A stretch of DNA of 64,000 nucleotides from positions 186,001-250,000 of the forward strand of contig JAFYYU010000012.1 in NCBI GenBank assembly GCA_017557425.1. The letters are read 5' to 3'. The position numbers and the translations under genes were made by a program. Source of the stretch: Muribaculaceae bacterium. Its GTDB lineage: Bacteria > Bacteroidota > Bacteroidia > Bacteroidales > Muribaculaceae. This document shows, piece after piece, positions 8,550-16,933 of the stretch (its first letter is position 1; each line of letters begins with the position of its first letter). The notes below the pieces were generated by a model, which saw only the letters and a program-made list of their open reading frames with translations, did no database searches and was not told the DNA's origin.

Positions 8550-9596
8550 TTATGCATGGAGGATTTTATAAACCAGTTCCTTGAGCAACGCATATTGGTC
8601 TTGCCTTGAACCGATTCCCTTGCTGCGGGTGTCGCACTCACGCAGGGAGCCGATGATGTTAATCAGCGAGCTGGTATTGTACATGCGTGTCGCGTCCAGA
8701 AACTTGCGGACACGCCACGAGGATGATGCACCAGTAAGCGCCATCACGTTCTCGGGCGATTTGTCCCTTGCCGTCGAGGCAATCAACGTGCCAGAGAAGA
8801 ACGAGTAAAGCATCGCGATGACTTGTGGTGTGGGGTTGTTTTTGGGATTACGCTCAAAATAGTCCACTATGCGGAATGCTTTAAGCGCATTGCGGCGGGC
8901 CAGCGCATCTTCCAACTCAAAGTTGTTGAAATCCTTGCTGATGCCCACATTGCGTTCGATGAGCAAGGGCGTGATGTTCTTGTCCTCGCTGAGGATGGCC
9001 AGTTTGTCCAATTCGCTGAACTGCCGGCTGATGTCGGTGCCGATGTGGTCGGCGAGCATACTGGTGGCCTTGCTGTCGATGTTGCATCCCAGCGATGCGG
9101 CGTAGTTCACGATCATTGTCTCCAGGTCACGTCCTTCACGCACCTTGTTGGAACTGAATACCACTCCGCTCTTGGCCGACTTGAGCACGTCGGTAAAGGG
9201 TTTGCTCTTGAGCACGCCGCCCTTGTGGCAGATGACAAGGATGGTGGACGGCAACGGCTTCTCGGCATAGGAGGCAAATAGGTCCAAATCATTCTTGTGC
9301 CCAGGTTGTTTCGTGATGAGTTGGGCCTCGCGCACAACCACGACCTTGTACTGCGAGAAGGCTGGATATTGCTGGCAGGCACTGATGACCTCCCGCACGT
9401 TGGCGGTGTTGCCGTAGTATAGCGTGAGGTTGAAATCACGCTGATCTTCGGTAAGCGCGGTGTCGATGATGAGTTGCTGCAGCAGGTCGATGAAGTAGGG
9501 CTCCTCGCCTTGCAGGACGTAGATGTTCCTGAAGGCGCCGCTTTTGATTTCCTTATTAAGGGATGTGAAGGTTACCGTTTCTCGTTTAACTGCCAT
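8550..9596 (-). CDS. holA: DNA polymerase III subunit delta
   Basis: About 348 residues, a cytoplasmic clamp-loader subunit that opens the beta clamp during replication. The N-terminal region (FRNIYVLQGEEPYFIDLLQQ) and the middle and C-terminal helical regions match bacterial HolA. A longer reading frame opens at 9647, but a -7 element at 9618-9625 on this strand lies inside that extension, so the ATG at 9596 (MAVKRETVTF) is chosen; it gives the usual family length. The secreted protease pair lies downstream. Confidence 0.9.
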   Translation of the reverse strand: MAVKRETVTFTSLNKEIKSGAFRNIYVLQGEEPYFIDLLQQLIIDTALTEDQRDFNLTLYYGNTANVREVISACQQYPAFSQYKVVVVREAQLITKQPGHKNDLDLFASYAEKPLPSTILVICHKGGVLKSKPFTDVLKSAKSGVVFSSNKVREGRDLETMIVNYAASLGCNIDSKATSMLADHIGTDISRQFSELDKLAILSEDKNITPLLIERNVGISKDFNNFELEDALARRNALKAFRIVDYFERNPKNNPTPQVIAMLYSFFSGTLIASTARDKSPENVMALTGASSSWRVRKFLDATRMYNTSSLINIIGSLRECDTRSKGIGSRQDQYALLKELVYKILHA

Positions 9597-9617
9597 GGGG
9601 TCCAATTTTTCTACTTG

Positions 9618-9625
9618 CAAAGGTA
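9618..9625 (-). promoter_or_regulatory. -7 promoter element of holA
   Basis: TACCTTTG followed by C on the minus strand, 21 bases upstream of the ATG at 9596; it decides the holA start. Confidence 0.65.
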
Positions 9626-9671
9626 ATGATTTTTTTAAGAGAGACAAAATAATTTTCCATCTCCAGTTAAA

Positions 9672-10865
9672 TCAGATTTTATGGCAAATGTAGAGTTGAT
9701 GTTGACCCATGGCGTTTGTGGTGCCGAAAACATAAATGTCACCACCGTCTTTCAGCTTCAGTCGTTGGCGCAGCTGCTGAGCCGTTAAAGGGAAGTTGCG
9801 GGTGGCAACGTTGGCGCATGTGATACCGGCAAAGGCTTGTGCCTGCTCCTTCTTGTTCGTTGTTGTGACGGCGTCAATGATAAAGCTGCGGCCCGGGAAG
9901 TCCTTGATTTCGTTGTTGGACACAAACAGATGGCTGGCAGTGGCCAGTGCCGCAACGGGATATCGCTGCGTGACAACACTAAAACAACCGGCTTTCATGA
10001 TTGAAGCATTGGGCTCGTACAGATATTTGGCGTCATTGTTGCCGGCAATAGTAGGGACCCCGTTATCATCTGATGCCGTATAAATGAGCGACTTGCCATC
10101 GTTTACACAATGGATGACAGGTTCACCTTGATGATTGGAACTCATTAGTATGAGCAATTCTTTGCATTCATTGTTGATGCTCACGATATGGACCTGGGCA
10201 ACGCATTGCCCCAAATCATTTACTGCCTTGTGCCAGTCAAGCATCGGGGAAAGCTTAATGAGAATGTGGCGGGCGACCCCGAACAGCCGGGGCAGCAACG
10301 CCAGCATGTTGGGCGTGCAGTCTTCAATAGCATACGTGCGGGCACTGTTGCCGTCGCGGCGTGCCGGATCCAGATAGAGCAGGGTAGAGGCCGGGTCGGC
10401 AGTCATCTCATCCAGTACACTCTCGGCGTCCCTGTTGATGACGGTGGCATTGCGCAGTCCCAATAGTTCAAAATTGTTTTTCGCTATCTCACACAGATGT
10501 TCCTGGCGCTCGACATAGATGGCACGGCAGCAGCACTTTGCCATAAAGGCGAAATCCACGCCAAAGCCTCCTGTTAGGTCTATCAGCGTCTCACGGCACT
10601 CTTCAGGCAGGCTGTTCACGATGCCATTTTTATAGATTGCGGTCGCTTCACTCGAACATTGTTCCATGGAGAGGTGAGGCGGATAAACGATGCCGTCGAT
10701 GGCGGCCCACGATGGCAGTTTGCGGCGTGCCGTCTGCCAGCCCTGAATCTGATCCAGCGCCCATGGCAGGTCAACGCCCTCGTCGCGGCAACCGCGCAGC
10801 GCCAGCGTTCTTACATCTTCCTCGCGGTGCTCCCGCACAAACCTTATCGTCTCCCCGTTCTTCAT
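9672..10865 (-). CDS. Class I SAM-dependent methyltransferase with THUMP-like domain
   Basis: About 397 residues. The central Rossmann-type methyltransferase region shows a SAM-binding motif I (LIDLTGGFGVDFAFMAK), an acidic motif near AIYVERQEHL and LLYLDPARRD as a motif IV. The C-terminal part, ending in GGDIYVFGTTNAMGQHQLY, resembles the THUMP/ferredoxin-like domain of the Porphyromonas PG_1098 family. Substrate is unknown; an RNA target is plausible from the fold but is inference. The ATG at 10865 is chosen because the promoter element at 10873-10880 excludes the upstream ATG at 10931. It is divergent from the M6 protease gene. Confidence 0.82.
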   Translation of the reverse strand: MKNGETIRFVREHREEDVRTLALRGCRDEGVDLPWALDQIQGWQTARRKLPSWAAIDGIVYPPHLSMEQCSSEATAIYKNGIVNSLPEECRETLIDLTGGFGVDFAFMAKCCCRAIYVERQEHLCEIAKNNFELLGLRNATVINRDAESVLDEMTADPASTLLYLDPARRDGNSARTYAIEDCTPNMLALLPRLFGVARHILIKLSPMLDWHKAVNDLGQCVAQVHIVSINNECKELLILMSSNHQGEPVIHCVNDGKSLIYTASDDNGVPTIAGNNDAKYLYEPNASIMKAGCFSVVTQRYPVAALATASHLFVSNNEIKDFPGRSFIIDAVTTTNKKEQAQAFAGITCANVATRNFPLTAQQLRQRLKLKDGGDIYVFGTTNAMGQHQLYICHKI

Positions 10866-10872
10866 TTTGGTG

Positions 10873-10880
10873 CAAAGATA
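10873..10880 (-). promoter_or_regulatory. -7 promoter element of THUMP-like methyltransferase gene
   Basis: TATCTTTG followed by C on the minus strand, 7 bases from the ATG at 10865, implying a very short leader. Confidence 0.6.
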
Positions 10881-10913
10881 GGGCAAAAATCCGATTATTT
10901 GAAAAAAACAATT

Positions 10914-10921
10914 TATCTTTG
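10914..10921 (+). promoter_or_regulatory. -7 promoter element of M6 protease gene
   Basis: TATCTTTG followed by C, 62 bases upstream of the ATG at 10984, divergent from the methyltransferase promoter. Confidence 0.65.
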
Positions 10922-10983
10922 CAGAAATCAAACAGCCGCCCCTATTGCGGATTAATCATTTACAACATTAACTATTAAACGAC

Positions 10984-12759
10984 ATGGGATTTTCATTTAA
11001 CATCAACAAGTTCATCGGGGTGCTCTCTTTCATTGTTATCGGAGCATTGACGGCGTCGGCCGTACCCGCTCATCCCAGACCCGTGGATGTGACACAAAGT
11101 GACGGGACCCAATTGACGGTCCGTCTGGTGGGTGATGAGTTTTATCATTTTTCTATGACTACCGACGGCTACACGCTGCTCCAGCGTAGCAATGGCGACT
11201 ACGTTTACGCTGTTCAGTCTGGCTCGCGGTTGATTGCAAGTGATGTGCTTGCCCATAACCCGCAAATGCGTGACGCCAGTGAGTTAAAGATGGTGTCAAC
11301 GCTCAAGAAGGGCCTCACTGACCAGACGTCCATTGCCCAGGGCAAGCGTGTGCGCAGCAATCGTGATAAGCTGATGGATCCTCGCAGGACCGACTACAAG
11401 GACTTTCGCGGTCTTGTCATTCTCATCGAATACACGGATAAATCGTTTACCTACGGGAATGATTATTTCTACGACATCATGAACAAGGAGAACTATACCG
11501 GTTATTATAGTTCTGGAGGTTATTTTGTGCCCTGTACCGGTAGTGCGAGGGATTATTATTACGACAACAGCATGGGCGAGTTCAGTCCTCAGTTCGATGT
11601 AGTGGGTCCTGTGCCGGTGAATTATTCATGCACTGCGCCACAGGGCTATAACAACGTGGGTGACATTTTTGTCTCGGCAGTTGATGCACTGGACTCATCG
11701 GTTGACTTCAGCAAGTATGATGGAGATGATGATGGCATAGTGGACATGATTTATTTTATTGTCGCTGGTTATACCGCCAATTTCTCGGGCAATAACAGCG
11801 GTTATCTGTGGCCGCATCAATTTTATATGTATTACTATACCAGTGACTTATATGACGGTGTGTATCTGGGCCGTTATTCATGTTCCGGTGAAATCTATGG
11901 TTGGGAATACTATGGCTACACCGACCCAGACGGCATTGGCACGATAGTCCACGAGTTCACCCATGCCCTGGGATTGATGGATTTGTATGATACTGATTAT
12001 GAGGTGAATGGACAGGCCAATGACCCTGATGACTGGGATGTGATGGCAGGTGGTTGTTATCTGAACAGTTCGCGTACTCCGGCAGGATACTCGATTTGGG
12101 AGCGCTACCGTCTGGGTTTTGCCGACATAGAACAGATTACCGAAAAGAAACAATATACATTGGAGCCTGTAAATACCTCCAATAAGGGTTACTGGATTGA
12201 AACACCCAATGACAATGAGTATTTCATCCTGGAGAACCGCCAGTGGACAGGATGGGACGCCTATCTGCCGGGACACGGCATGCTGGTGACCAGGGTCGAG
12301 TATGACCAGGACCAATGGTGGAACAACTCCATCAACGCCCAAGCATCCCACATGTACTATGAACTGTTGCGTGCAGGCAATGGTTTCGGGTCAAGCGGCA
12401 GTGATCCGTTCCCGGGCACCGACGGTGTGACCACTCTCAATAACTTGACCACACCGAGCCTGAATACGTGGAGAGGTCAAGAAAATGAAATGGGCTTGAA
12501 TGACATTGCCGAGAATAACGGTATCATCACTTTCGGCGTCGTGAACGGTGACGGCACAGCGCCAGTGCACGGGTACAGTGTTGGTGACGTGAACCATGAC
12601 GGGGCCGTCAATATCGCCGATGTGACCCGGTTGATTGATTATTTGCTTGGTATACAGAATGTTGAATGTACTGTTTGTGCCGACGTCAAGGCTGATGGTG
12701 CCATCAATATTGCCGATGTGACTTCTTTGATAGATCTGCTGCTCGGCGTCAACAATTAA
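10984..12759 (+). CDS. Secreted M6-family metalloprotease (immune inhibitor A-like) with dockerin
   Basis: A 591-residue protein with an N-terminal hydrophobic signal (about residues 10-27, ending near ASAVPAHP). The zinc motif HEFTHALGLMDLYD is near residue 323, typical of M6 peptidases, which degrade host or dietary proteins. A calcium-loop-like DGDDDGIVDM precedes it. After the catalytic and beta-sandwich region comes a two-repeat dockerin, GDVNHDGAVNIADVTRLIDY and DVKADGAINIADVTSLIDLL, joined by a CTVC pair. It has its own promoter and is followed by a strong hairpin shared with the convergent TPR gene. Confidence 0.9.
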   Translation: MGFSFNINKFIGVLSFIVIGALTASAVPAHPRPVDVTQSDGTQLTVRLVGDEFYHFSMTTDGYTLLQRSNGDYVYAVQSGSRLIASDVLAHNPQMRDASELKMVSTLKKGLTDQTSIAQGKRVRSNRDKLMDPRRTDYKDFRGLVILIEYTDKSFTYGNDYFYDIMNKENYTGYYSSGGYFVPCTGSARDYYYDNSMGEFSPQFDVVGPVPVNYSCTAPQGYNNVGDIFVSAVDALDSSVDFSKYDGDDDGIVDMIYFIVAGYTANFSGNNSGYLWPHQFYMYYYTSDLYDGVYLGRYSCSGEIYGWEYYGYTDPDGIGTIVHEFTHALGLMDLYDTDYEVNGQANDPDDWDVMAGGCYLNSSRTPAGYSIWERYRLGFADIEQITEKKQYTLEPVNTSNKGYWIETPNDNEYFILENRQWTGWDAYLPGHGMLVTRVEYDQDQWWNNSINAQASHMYYELLRAGNGFGSSGSDPFPGTDGVTTLNNLTTPSLNTWRGQENEMGLNDIAENNGIITFGVVNGDGTAPVHGYSVGDVNHDGAVNIADVTRLIDYLLGIQNVECTVCADVKADGAINIADVTSLIDLLLGVNN

Positions 12760-12785
12760 TTGACCGTTTTTTAGACCTTATAATC

Positions 12786-12832
12786 GAGGCTGCGTTATCA
12801 TGCCATGTTTTGCTGGCAGGTAACGCAGCCTC
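12786..12832. terminator. Strong bidirectional hairpin terminator
   Basis: Perfect 12-bp arms GAGGCTGCGTTA and TAACGCAGCCTC, with further inner pairing TGCCA/TGGCA, lie between the convergent M6 protease and TPR genes. Confidence 0.75.
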
Positions 12833-12855
12833 AATCTATGTGTTTTTATCAATTA

Positions 12856-14559
12856 CTAGGGATTCTTGTGCAGGAACGGTTGCAGGAACTCGTCAAGGGT
12901 TGCGACATTCAGTTTGTGGGCAATCTGCGTCCTCTTGTTGGAAACGGTTCTCAAGTTGGTGTACCGCATGCAGATCATGATTACGGTCCTCGAGAATCCA
13001 TGGCAGTGCAGGGCAATCATGTTGATTTCGTCGTCACGCAGGGTGCCGCCAGCGGCTTCCTGGGCTTTTACCAGCACGTTGTCATACATTTCGTTGGCAA
13101 GCGCTTGCAGATTGTCCCAATAAGATGCACCGACCTCATCGGGAGCGTGCATCGTCATCAGTTTGTTGAAACGCTTGGCAAATGTTGTCTCGTTGCACTC
13201 GTAGGACCACTGCAGCAACTGGTGCACCACCTGAATTTGGTTGTCCACAATGTTCTTCAACTCATCGGACTGCTGATGGGATGTCTCACGCTGTGAGAGC
13301 GTTGTTTGCATCTGCTGCAGGCTGGTAATGGACTGGTCTAAATCAGACTTCATCAATTCGTATTCTGCCTGCTGGATTTTCAGGCGGCTGCGGTAGCGCC
13401 ACACCAGGAAGGCGAGTCCCAATGCTGCCAGTGCCAGCAGTGCCAGCCCCAACAGCGTCCCCTTGAGGCGTGAACTCAGCATGGTGTTTTCGAGTTCAGC
13501 CTTTTGGCTGTCGTATTGCTTCTCTACCTCCATCAGCCGGTCGTTCATGCTGCTCATCGTTACCGAGTCTGCCAAATGGTGGGTGATGGTCAGGTAGTTG
13601 ATGGCATCATTCAGATTATGGTCATGGCGTGCCAGATCGGCCAATAGCTGGAAGTGCATAATGCTGTCGGCAACGGTGGACATCGCCGGTGCCTGATTCA
13701 GGTAGTAACGGGCAGAGTCTGCTCGTCCTAAGTGCAGGAATGCCTCTGCGGCGGTGTAATGGATTCTCGGGTGGATTTTCAGGTTCCCGATCCAGGAAAT
13801 CGCCTCGACAGCGTCATCTTTAGCTCCTTGATAATCGCCGCGCGCTGCTCTGAACTCGGCACGGCTAAAGAGATTTGCCACCACAAAATTTGGTTCGATT
13901 TCATGTTTGGCAAGGTCTATCGCAGCATTTATGAAGTGCATGGCGCTATCCTGTTTCTCCGGGTTGATGCGGTACAGGCCGCCCAACTCGCTCAGGCAGA
14001 TGATCTGGTGATGCTTGTCATCGGTTTGACGGAACAGTTCCAACGCCTCGCGGTATTTCTCGGCGCCAACGGTCTTGGCACCCACGACCTGGCTCTGGTA
14101 CAGTTCACCCATCATCATCTTGGCCATCGCGCGGTTCTTGAGGTCGTCGCCAGCAGCAACGTCCTCGGCATGACGCAGGTTGGTTATTGCCTGGTCCAGG
14201 TCACCAAGTTGCTTGTTGACGCATCCCTGATAGAGTAGGGCACGGGCTTGTTTCTCCTTGTCGCCGTGGGCTTGGAAGTAGCGCACTGCCTCACTGATGT
14301 CTTTATCGCTGGCCACCGTGATGTTGCAGGCGAGGTTTGCCTGGGTGGTCAACAACGTCTGATAGGCTTTATCGTGATGATTAAAAGACGAGGTGTTGAG
14401 CATCTGGAGCATCTGCAACGCTTCCTCGCCCCGGTTCTGAGCCAGTAGTGAGTCCACGGCAACAAGTTGGATGTTGTCTTCCTGGTGACCGCACCCGCTC
14501 ATGATTATGAGAAGTGAAACTGCGGTCAACAGAATCAGCATATGTTTATTGCATCTCAT
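12856..14559 (-). CDS. TPR-containing membrane-anchored regulator (lipoprotein-type N-terminus)
   Basis: A 567-residue protein beginning with a lipoprotein-like signal ending MSGCGHQ, then repeated helical hairpins of TPR type across about residues 25-330, a predicted transmembrane helix (LLGLALLALAALGLAFLVWRY, near 370-390), a coiled coil, and a C-terminal helical region (LRDDEINMIALHCHGFSRTV and following) resembling the helix-turn-helix end of Bacteroidetes TPR regulators. This layout suggests a sensor that crosses the membrane and ends in a cytoplasmic nucleic-acid-binding domain; a lipobox and a second membrane helix together are hard to reconcile, so topology is uncertain. An ATG at 14541 is an alternative start. 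The signal sensed is unknown. Confidence 0.75.
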   Translation of the reverse strand: MRCNKHMLILLTAVSLLIIMSGCGHQEDNIQLVAVDSLLAQNRGEEALQMLQMLNTSSFNHHDKAYQTLLTTQANLACNITVASDKDISEAVRYFQAHGDKEKQARALLYQGCVNKQLGDLDQAITNLRHAEDVAAGDDLKNRAMAKMMMGELYQSQVVGAKTVGAEKYREALELFRQTDDKHHQIICLSELGGLYRINPEKQDSAMHFINAAIDLAKHEIEPNFVVANLFSRAEFRAARGDYQGAKDDAVEAISWIGNLKIHPRIHYTAAEAFLHLGRADSARYYLNQAPAMSTVADSIMHFQLLADLARHDHNLNDAINYLTITHHLADSVTMSSMNDRLMEVEKQYDSQKAELENTMLSSRLKGTLLGLALLALAALGLAFLVWRYRSRLKIQQAEYELMKSDLDQSITSLQQMQTTLSQRETSHQQSDELKNIVDNQIQVVHQLLQWSYECNETTFAKRFNKLMTMHAPDEVGASYWDNLQALANEMYDNVLVKAQEAAGGTLRDDEINMIALHCHGFSRTVIMICMRYTNLRTVSNKRTQIAHKLNVATLDEFLQPFLHKNP

Positions 14560-14587
14560 TTTTGAGGTCTTTTTATGGTTTTCACCG

Positions 14588-14595
14588 CAAAAATA
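14588..14595 (-). promoter_or_regulatory. -7 promoter element of TPR regulator gene
   Basis: TATTTTTG on the minus strand, 28 bases upstream of the start at 14559. Confidence 0.5.
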
Positions 14596-14737
14596 CGCCT
14601 TTTTTCTGAGCTATTTTGCACCCTGAAACGACAAATTACCGACAAATGACCTTTTTCTTTTTTAATCCTTTGAAAATCAAGTGTTTCGATTTTGAGGAAT
14701 GACCATCAAATGTCAGCTGTTTTTCAAATAACCGTTG

Positions 14738-14745
14738 TAATTTTG
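14738..14745 (+). promoter_or_regulatory. -7 promoter element of first TonB-like gene
   Basis: TAATTTTG followed by C, 30 bases upstream of the ATG at 14776; it excludes the longer frame opening at 14692. Confidence 0.55.
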
Positions 14746-14775
14746 CAAGCAAAGATTAACCCAATTTTTACAGTT

Positions 14776-15429
14776 ATGGAACATGGAAGATTTATCTGCG
14801 ATACGCTTAAAGCCATCCGGCTTGATATCGCGCGTGCCAACGGTATTGAGTATGCTCCCATCAAGTGTAACCACAAGGGAGAGTGTGCTGGAACCTGTCC
14901 TGCTTGTGAGAGCGAGATAAGTTTTCTCGAGCGGGAAATCGCTCGCCGCCGTTCTCTCGGCAAGGTGGCCCTTGTTGCCGGCGTGAGTCTTGTATTGTCG
15001 AATTTAACAGCAATGGCGGGTAATGGCACCTCACGGTCGGCGATGATGTCAGAGCATGCACCAATCCATGCAAGTGACACGACGAAGAGAGTTGAATTTT
15101 TTGGGAATTGCGAACAGATGCCTCATTTCCGCGGTGGCGATGCTGCTTTGATGAAGTATCTTCAGGAGAATGTTGTTTATCCGCCCGAGGCTGTCAAAAA
15201 TAAGATTCAGGGAAGAGTTGTTGTACAGTTGCTTATTGACAAGGCTGGAAGTGTGAGTGAAGTGAAAGTTGTGCGTTCAGTTCATGAGCTTCTTGACGCG
15301 GAGGCTGTTAGAGTTGTCAAGACACTGCCTAAATTCTTCCCGGGCCGCTCATTTGGCAAAGCCATCAGTGTATGGCTCACCTTGCCCGTGACGTTCAAGT
15401 TGCAGACTGAGAAGTATGACAATAAATGA
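14776..15429 (+). CDS. TonB C-terminal domain protein with Cys-rich cytoplasmic N-terminus (copy 1)
   Basis: About 217 residues. The N-terminus (1-62) carries a compact motif with Cys at 31, 37, 41 and 44 (CNHKGECAGTCPACE) and an adjacent His, then a charged helix (FLEREIARRR), one transmembrane helix (about 64-81) and a C-terminal TonB-like domain (about 115-215; VVYPPEAVKNKIQGRVVVQL, ending in LPVTFKLQ). TonB domains contact outer-membrane transporters, but a Cys-rich cytosolic N-terminus is not part of classical TonB. The four Cys look suited to bind zinc or an iron-sulfur cluster; this is inference. A close paralog follows and a radical SAM gene lies after that. Confidence 0.78.
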   Translation: MEHGRFICDTLKAIRLDIARANGIEYAPIKCNHKGECAGTCPACESEISFLEREIARRRSLGKVALVAGVSLVLSNLTAMAGNGTSRSAMMSEHAPIHASDTTKRVEFFGNCEQMPHFRGGDAALMKYLQENVVYPPEAVKNKIQGRVVVQLLIDKAGSVSEVKVVRSVHELLDAEAVRVVKTLPKFFPGRSFGKAISVWLTLPVTFKLQTEKYDNK

Positions 15430-15461
15430 GCAATAGTTTTGGATTATTGACTTTTTAGGAT

Positions 15462-15469
15462 TACATTTG
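15462..15469 (+). promoter_or_regulatory. -7 promoter element of second TonB-like gene
   Basis: TACATTTG followed by C, 18 bases upstream of the ATG at 15488. Confidence 0.6.
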
Positions 15470-15487
15470 CAGCAAAACTATTAGGTT

Positions 15488-16201
15488 ATGAGAAACGGAA
15501 AATATATCTGCGACACGCTCAAGAAGGTTAGGCTAGACATAGCTCGTGCCAACGGTATCGAGTATACGCCTCGGGAGTGCCATCACGAGGGCGAGTGTTC
15601 AGGCACCTGCCCTGCCTGCGAAAGCGAAATGCGTTTTCTGGAGCGGGAAATTGCCCGCAAGCGTACCTTCGGCAAAGCCGCTCTTGTTGCCGGAGTGAGC
15701 CTGGGGCTGACATGCCTCACAGCCACCTCGTGTGACCAGATTAATCAAACAGTCCAATCGATTGTAAAATCATGCAATCACAACGAGGGGCCCCTTGAAG
15801 GCGAAGTCCCGGCCCCTAGTCTGGAAGAAGACTCGATAAAGGCCGAACTGTATACCATGCAGGGCCACGAGAGGTTTATCGATAAGGCCTATATGGATGG
15901 TCCCAAGGCAGTTTTCCCTGGAGAAAAGGGCGCCTTGTTCAAGTTTATCAAGGATAATTTTGTGTGTCCTGAGGTAGAAGATGAGAATACCTTCGCGATC
16001 ATCGAGTTAGTCATTGACCCCGAGGGGAATGTACAGAATGCAATGGCTTCCTTTACTGTTGATTCAGTCTTTAATGCCGAGGCTTTGAGAGTCACTAACC
16101 TCCTGCCCAAGTTTGAGCCGGCTCGTGACGACAAAGGTACTGCTGTTTATTCCACGTATTATCTTCTTTTTGATGCAAAGAGGCTTGGTCCTGAGAAATA
16201 A
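15488..16201 (+). CDS. TonB-like protein with Cys-rich cytoplasmic N-terminus (copy 2)
   Basis: A 237-residue paralog of the preceding protein. The first 60 residues are nearly the same, with Cys at 31, 37, 41 and 44 in CHHEGECSGTCPACE. A hydrophobic helix (about 64-82) follows, then a divergent linker that includes EGPLEGEVPAP, encoded by DNA resembling part of the M64 linker, and a C-terminal region (FAIIELVIDPEGNVQNA, LRVTNLLPKFEPARD) that keeps the TonB-domain pattern but is weaker. The 12-base gap to the radical SAM gene suggests co-transcription. Function is unknown. Confidence 0.7.
   Translation: MRNGKYICDTLKKVRLDIARANGIEYTPRECHHEGECSGTCPACESEMRFLEREIARKRTFGKAALVAGVSLGLTCLTATSCDQINQTVQSIVKSCNHNEGPLEGEVPAPSLEEDSIKAELYTMQGHERFIDKAYMDGPKAVFPGEKGALFKFIKDNFVCPEVEDENTFAIIELVIDPEGNVQNAMASFTVDSVFNAEALRVTNLLPKFEPARDDKGTAVYSTYYLLFDAKRLGPEK
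15785..15811 (+). repeat. Coding repeat resembling M64 linker 1111-1137
   Basis: GAGGGGCCCCTTGAAGGCGA and the next bases match 1111-1137 closely and in the same reading frame, giving EGPLEGE here and EGPLDGE in the M64 peptidase. The outer bases AGGGGCC and GGCCCCT also form an inverted repeat here. Confidence 0.5.
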
Positions 16202-16213
16202 TCGGGTAAGTGT

Positions 16214-16846
16214 ATGGCTGCGGTTGAACATATCGCGCCACTCATCGCAGTGGCGAGGCATCGACTGGCTGTTGACGGGCAGGGGGTGACCACATTGGTC
16301 GCTTTTCACGGCTGCACCCTGCATTGCCGGTATTGTCTGAATGCGCACTGCCTGCGGCCCGATGGCTTGTGGCGCACCGTTACCCCCGAAGACCTGCTTG
16401 ACGAGGTGATGATCGACAACTTGTATTTTCTGGCAACGGGCGGAGGAATCACCTTCGGCGGCGGCGAGCCAGCCATCCGCAGCGAGTTCATTGAGGAATT
16501 TTGCCGCATCGCTCCCCCCGAATGGCATATTACTATGGAAACCGCACTCAACGTGGAACGTCACCACCTGGAGCGCCTCTTGCCATATATCCATGAATAC
16601 CATATCGATATCAAGGAAGCCAACCCCGAAATTTACAGACGGTACACCGGGCAGGACAACCGTCGCATGCTCGACAATCTGCAATGGCTGTTGCAGCATG
16701 ACGGCATGGCTGACCACATCGTCGTGCGCGTGCCCCATATCCTCGACTACAACACCGGTGAGGACGTCTGCCGCACCCGTGATCACCTCACATCACTAGG
16801 CATCACACGCATCGATGAATTTACCTACCAGCGACTTACTCATTAG
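16214..16846 (+). CDS. Small radical SAM protein, activating-enzyme-like
   Basis: A 210-residue cytoplasmic protein with the radical SAM cluster motif CTLHCRYC near residue 34 and a SAM-contact motif GGGITFGGGEP near 77, the arrangement seen in glycyl-radical-enzyme activases of the PflA type. It has no extra ferredoxin-like Cys clusters and is shorter than PflA (about 245). No glycyl radical enzyme is encoded nearby, so the substrate is unknown. It sits 12 bases after the second TonB-like gene and probably shares its transcript, which links it to the Cys-rich N-terminal module. Confidence 0.82.
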   Translation: MAAVEHIAPLIAVARHRLAVDGQGVTTLVAFHGCTLHCRYCLNAHCLRPDGLWRTVTPEDLLDEVMIDNLYFLATGGGITFGGGEPAIRSEFIEEFCRIAPPEWHITMETALNVERHHLERLLPYIHEYHIDIKEANPEIYRRYTGQDNRRMLDNLQWLLQHDGMADHIVVRVPHILDYNTGEDVCRTRDHLTSLGITRIDEFTYQRLTH

Positions 16847-16887
16847 ATGTTTTTTTAAACTTTTTTGGTCAGTTCGTGTCAATATAC

Positions 16888-16895
16888 TATATTTG
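16888..16895 (+). promoter_or_regulatory. -7 promoter element of coiled-coil protein gene
   Basis: TATATTTG followed by C, 38 bases upstream of the ATG at 16934. Confidence 0.65.
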
Positions 16896-16933
16896 CAGAA
16901 TTGAAACTAAGTTTAATTTAAATACAACTAATT

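Noticed and set aside
12600-12759. CxxC pairs inside dockerins as zinc fingers
   Set aside because: They lie between two calcium-loop repeats and only one pair is present per domain, so a disulfide or incidental role is more likely.
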